From: JANQEU01 sp965242805
GTDB lineage: Bacteria > Bacteroidota > Bacteroidia > Cytophagales > Cyclobacteriaceae
Assembly: GCA_965242805.1 (NCBI GenBank)
Contig: CBDETD010000002.1
Span: 4,092,001-4,156,000 of the forward strand
Length of the DNA stretch: 64,000 bases
Reading direction: 5' to 3'
Under the pieces are notes generated by a model, which was given only the letters and a program-made list of their open reading frames with translations, had not been told where the DNA came from and searched no databases. This document shows positions 61,326 through 64,000 of the stretch, piece by piece. Position 1 is the first letter of the stretch. Each line of letters starts with the position of its first letter. The position numbers and the translations under genes were made by a program.

Positions 61326-62627
61326 ATGATAGAAGAAAAAACAAAGTACAAAGTAAAGGATATCGCATTGGCTGATTGGGGCCGAAAAGAGATTGAATTG
61401 GCTGAGGCCGAAATGCCTGGTCTAATGTCCCTACGTGAGGAATATGGTAAAGAAAAACCGTTAAAAGGTGCAAGGATAGCAGGATGTCTTCATATGACCA
61501 TCCAGACAGCTGTTTTAATCGAGACATTAACTGAGTTGGGAGCTGAAGTGAGTTGGTCTTCATGCAACATATTCTCAACCCAGGATCACGCGGCGGCTGC
61601 AATTGCCCAGACCGGAGTTCCGGTCTTTGCCTGGAAAGGAATGAATGAGGAAGAATTTGACTGGTGTATTGAACAGACATTGTTTGCATTCAGTGAAGAT
61701 AAGCCACTCAACATGATCCTTGATGACGGTGGAGACCTGACAAATATGGTTCTGGACAAATACCCTGAACTAGTAGATGGTATAAAAGGTATTTCAGAAG
61801 AGACTACAACCGGCGTGTTGAGGCTATACGAAAGAACAAAAAATGGGACTTTACCTCTTCCGGCTATCAATGTCAATGACTCCGTTACCAAATCAAAATT
61901 TGATAATAAATATGGATGTAAGGAATCCTTAGTGGATGCCATCAGGAGAGGAACAGACATCATGCTTGCGGGCAAAGTGGCTGTAGTGGCAGGTTATGGT
62001 GATGTTGGTAAGGGTAGCGCGGCTTCGCTAAGAGGAGCGGGAGTTAGAGTTATTGTTACGGAAATAGACCCTATTTGTGCTCTGCAGGCTGCAATGGATG
62101 GGTTTGAAGTTAAGAAAATGGCAAATGCTGTTCCAAGGGCTGATATCATAGTTACGGCCACCGGAAATAAGGACATTGTTACAGGGGAGCACTTCAAGTT
62201 AATGAAGGACAAAGCGATTGTTTGTAACATCGGGCATTTTGACAATGAAATTGACATCGCGTGGCTTAACAACAACTACAACAAAACCGAAATTAAACCT
62301 CAAGTTGACCTTTATGACGTGGACGGAAATGACATAATAGTTCTGGCGGAAGGAAGATTGGTCAATCTAGGTGTTGCTACAGGACATCCTTCATTTGTGA
62401 TGTCCAATTCATTTACAAATCAGACGTTGGCCCAAATGGAGCTGTGGCAAAATTCTGATAATTATGATAAAGCAGTTTACACTCTACCGAAGCATTTGGA
62501 TGAGAAGGTTGCTGCTTTGCACCTTGAGAAGATTGGTGTGGAGCTTGAATCTCTAACCGAAGATCAAGCAAAGTATATCGGAGTAAGCACTGAGGGTCCA
62601 TTCAAACCTGAACACTATAGGTACTAA
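61326..62627 (+). CDS. ahcY: Adenosylhomocysteinase
   Basis: A 433-residue S-adenosylhomocysteine hydrolase. KGARIAGCLHMTIQTAVLIE and SCNIFSTQDHAAAAIAQ form the substrate site, and LDDGGDLTN and GISEETTTGVLRL follow. The NAD-binding loop GYGDVGKG is at 223-230, and the C-terminal QTLAQMELW and PEHYRY complete the family signature. It splits S-adenosylhomocysteine to adenosine and homocysteine, relieving product inhibition of methyltransferases. It has its own -7 box and is ended by a strong terminator at 62646-62678. Confidence 0.97.
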   Translation: MIEEKTKYKVKDIALADWGRKEIELAEAEMPGLMSLREEYGKEKPLKGARIAGCLHMTIQTAVLIETLTELGAEVSWSSCNIFSTQDHAAAAIAQTGVPVFAWKGMNEEEFDWCIEQTLFAFSEDKPLNMILDDGGDLTNMVLDKYPELVDGIKGISEETTTGVLRLYERTKNGTLPLPAINVNDSVTKSKFDNKYGCKESLVDAIRRGTDIMLAGKVAVVAGYGDVGKGSAASLRGAGVRVIVTEIDPICALQAAMDGFEVKKMANAVPRADIIVTATGNKDIVTGEHFKLMKDKAIVCNIGHFDNEIDIAWLNNNYNKTEIKPQVDLYDVDGNDIIVLAEGRLVNLGVATGHPSFVMSNSFTNQTLAQMELWQNSDNYDKAVYTLPKHLDEKVAALHLEKIGVELESLTEDQAKYIGVSTEGPFKPEHYRY

Positions 62628-62645
62628 ACATTAATGATTTAATTT

Positions 62646-62678
62646 AAGGCAGTCTTCTTTTGAAGGTTGCCTTTTTTT
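62646..62678 (+). terminator. Intrinsic terminator of ahcY, ending at the next start codon
   Basis: AAGGCAGTCTTC (62646-62657) pairs with GAAGGTTGCCTT (62662-62673), including two G-T pairs, around a TTTT loop. A T-run to 62678 follows. The ATG of the glycosyltransferase gene follows without a gap. Confidence 0.85.
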
Positions 62679-63815
62679 ATGTCCTTACCAGTTGTATATA
62701 TTCATACTACGGACCTTGCTGCGAATGACACCTCGGCTACATTCGTATTGAATAATGCAATCAGTCTCGCCGATCAAGGCCAGGTAGTCACTCTCATCCT
62801 GATCAATAGGTCTCGGGATTCTCCTGAAGATATTCTTAAAAGGAATTTTGATCTTTCAATCCCCAAGGACCTTACTATTGTGGGATTCAATCCTATGATC
62901 AGGTCAAAATTCTTCTTTTATGTTTATGTGAGAAAATGGGTTGCAAGGCTTAAGCACCGATCCATAATCGTAACAAGAAGTCATGGTGTATTGCCATATC
63001 TTTTCTTCAGAGAAGCAAAAAATCATCTACATATTTTTGAGACGCATGATTTTTTCATGGACCTTTCAATCAGGGATGACATTCAGCATTGGATGAACAA
63101 AAGGTCGAGAGTAGAAAAGAAGTATTTCCCAAAACTGCACGGAATGATCTGTTTAAATCGATTTCAAAAAGAATTGTATTCGGAGAGACTCGATCTGCAG
63201 CATATTGCCATATTTCCCACAGGTCTTAACCGACTGTTTCATCATGAGGCAGAAACCTCCAAAAGGATAATTTACGTTGGCTCTTTGGAGAAAAGATTGG
63301 GTATTCGAAACTTAGCTTCTTTGATCAAGAACGTTGATGCCAGCATAGAGATATTAGTAGTTGGAGGAAAGAATAACGAAGAAATTAGAGATTTTGAAAA
63401 TCTTTTTGAAGGTGAACTCCCTGACAATGTAAAATTATTGGGTTGGTTGAATAAACATGATTTGAACAAAACCTTGTCAAAAGGGGGATTGGCCCTCCTT
63501 CCTCATGAAGATACTTTCTTCACTAGGTATATGACGGTGCCCCTAAAACTTTTCGACTACTTTTCACATGGCATACCAATAATTTCGACAGACCTGCCGG
63601 CCATGAAGGAATGGATTGATGATAAAACAGGCTTTCTGGCAAACTGGAATAATCTGGATGACATTCTTACATTCATCGATTCTTATTTCGAAGATGATCA
63701 GCTGAGGCGAAATATGTCCAAAGCCGTCCTCAAAAAAGCTGGTTCAATGACATGGACCCGGAGAGCCGAAGATCAGATCAAATACTTCAAAGAGTTGGAG
63801 GAACACTTTCAATGA
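62679..63815 (+). CDS. Glycosyltransferase, GT-B fold
   Basis: A 378-residue protein opening MSLPVVYIHTTDLAANDTSA. TSKRIIYVGSLEKRLGIRNL begins the donor domain, and GGLALLPHEDTFFTRYMTVP with KLFDYFSHGIPIISTDLPAM is the donor-binding region of GT1/GT4-like enzymes. I start at ATG 62679. An in-frame TTG at 62667 lies within the terminator. It overlaps the next gene by ATGA, so at least two genes form an operon that continues beyond the window. The position directly behind a terminator T-tract resembles that of lpxH. Confidence 0.85.
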   Translation: MSLPVVYIHTTDLAANDTSATFVLNNAISLADQGQVVTLILINRSRDSPEDILKRNFDLSIPKDLTIVGFNPMIRSKFFFYVYVRKWVARLKHRSIIVTRSHGVLPYLFFREAKNHLHIFETHDFFMDLSIRDDIQHWMNKRSRVEKKYFPKLHGMICLNRFQKELYSERLDLQHIAIFPTGLNRLFHHEAETSKRIIYVGSLEKRLGIRNLASLIKNVDASIEILVVGGKNNEEIRDFENLFEGELPDNVKLLGWLNKHDLNKTLSKGGLALLPHEDTFFTRYMTVPLKLFDYFSHGIPIISTDLPAMKEWIDDKTGFLANWNNLDDILTFIDSYFEDDQLRRNMSKAVLKKAGSMTWTRRAEDQIKYFKELEEHFQ

Positions 63816-64000
63816 GAATTACAGTCATCTGCGATAAGGCTTTTGAAGTAAGTGAAACTTTCATTTTCAACGAAATCAGTTTCCTTACGGCTACCAATAT
63901 TCATTTAATTACAAGGAAGAGACTAAACCGTAAGCTATACAAATTACCTTCAAAGGTCAGGGTCTCAACTTGGTATAACAGTTTATGGTTCAGGCTATTC
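63812..64000 (+). CDS. 5' part of a further gene, probable glycosyltransferase, cut by the window
   Basis: A frame opens at ATG 63812 in an ATGA overlap with the previous gene and runs to the edge (63 codons). It begins MRITVICDKAFEVSETFIFN, and EISFLTATNIHLITRKRLN follows. The ATGA coupling and the glycosyltransferase-like opening (short beta strand, SETFIFNEI) suggest another GT-B enzyme of the same operon. The family cannot be confirmed from this fragment. Confidence 0.6.
   Translation, partial: MRITVICDKAFEVSETFIFNEISFLTATNIHLITRKRLNRKLYKLPSKVRVSTWYNSLWFRLF

Overview
The window reads as chromosomal DNA of a member of the Bacteroidota, probably a marine or soil gliding-type lineage. The evidence is a secreted adhesin with a type IX secretion (T9SS) C-terminal sorting domain, a DUF2723 membrane protein, LytS/LytTR and NtrB/NtrC-type two-component pairs, TAnnTTTG-type -7 promoter boxes, few Shine-Dalgarno sequences, and families of short intergenic palindromes typical of the phylum. 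I saw no rRNA, tRNA, CRISPR array or insertion-sequence transposase.

Layout. 1-5.1 kb: 3'-truncated DUF2723 gene (minus strand), a MOSC-domain protein, a small membrane protein and a TPR protein. 5.1-29.3 kb: a surface-polysaccharide locus. It starts with a DegT aminotransferase and an asparagine-synthetase-like amidotransferase, separated by repeat-rich gaps. Next come a glycosyltransferase and wbpE/wbpD-like genes on the minus strand, facing a wlbA/wbpB-like oxidoreductase. These three are the middle steps of UDP-diacetamido-uronic acid synthesis. A tightly packed plus-strand run of 15 genes follows (14.06-29.34 kb): a polytopic membrane protein, eight glycosyltransferases, a Wzm/Wzt exporter with a Wzt C-terminal domain, three FkbM-like methyltransferases and a pyruvyltransferase. 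No Wzx flippase is seen, so export is probably ABC-transporter dependent. 29.4-35.1 kb: a 1907-residue T9SS cargo protein with a tandem 727-residue internal duplication and PKD repeats.

35.4-37.0 kb: an overlapping Lrp, phosphoribosyltransferase and DUF429 operon. 37.0-39.2 kb: a repeat array with ~298-base spacing, interrupted by a GIY-YIG nuclease gene. 39.2-46.6 kb (minus): a kinase-like protein with a GT-B glycosyltransferase, a LytTR response regulator with a LytS-type kinase, a lipoprotein, and an NtrB/NtrC-type pair. 46.8-52.4 kb (minus): tetR, an ABC exporter with a degenerate ATPase, HlyD and TolC. 52.85-56.3 kb (plus): a MacA-like adaptor, a MacB-type ATPase without a permease, and TolC. 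56.3-64 kb: housekeeping genes (lpxH, ftsH, rsfS, birA, ahcY) and the start of another glycosyltransferase pair.

How the parts may work together (inference). The diacetamido-uronic acid genes, the amidotransferase and the Wzm/Wzt exporter next to a T9SS cargo gene resemble the machinery that makes the anionic LPS anchoring T9SS cargo in Porphyromonas. The NtrC-type regulator gene and the MacA/MacB/TolC operon each carry a similar TG(C/T)(T/A)C-N6-GAACA palindrome upstream of a sigma-54-like -24/-12 element, which suggests one shared regulon. The 5' part of the adhesin gene and the polysaccharide operon look clearly more AT-rich than the flanks, so this block may have been acquired or exchanged as a cassette.
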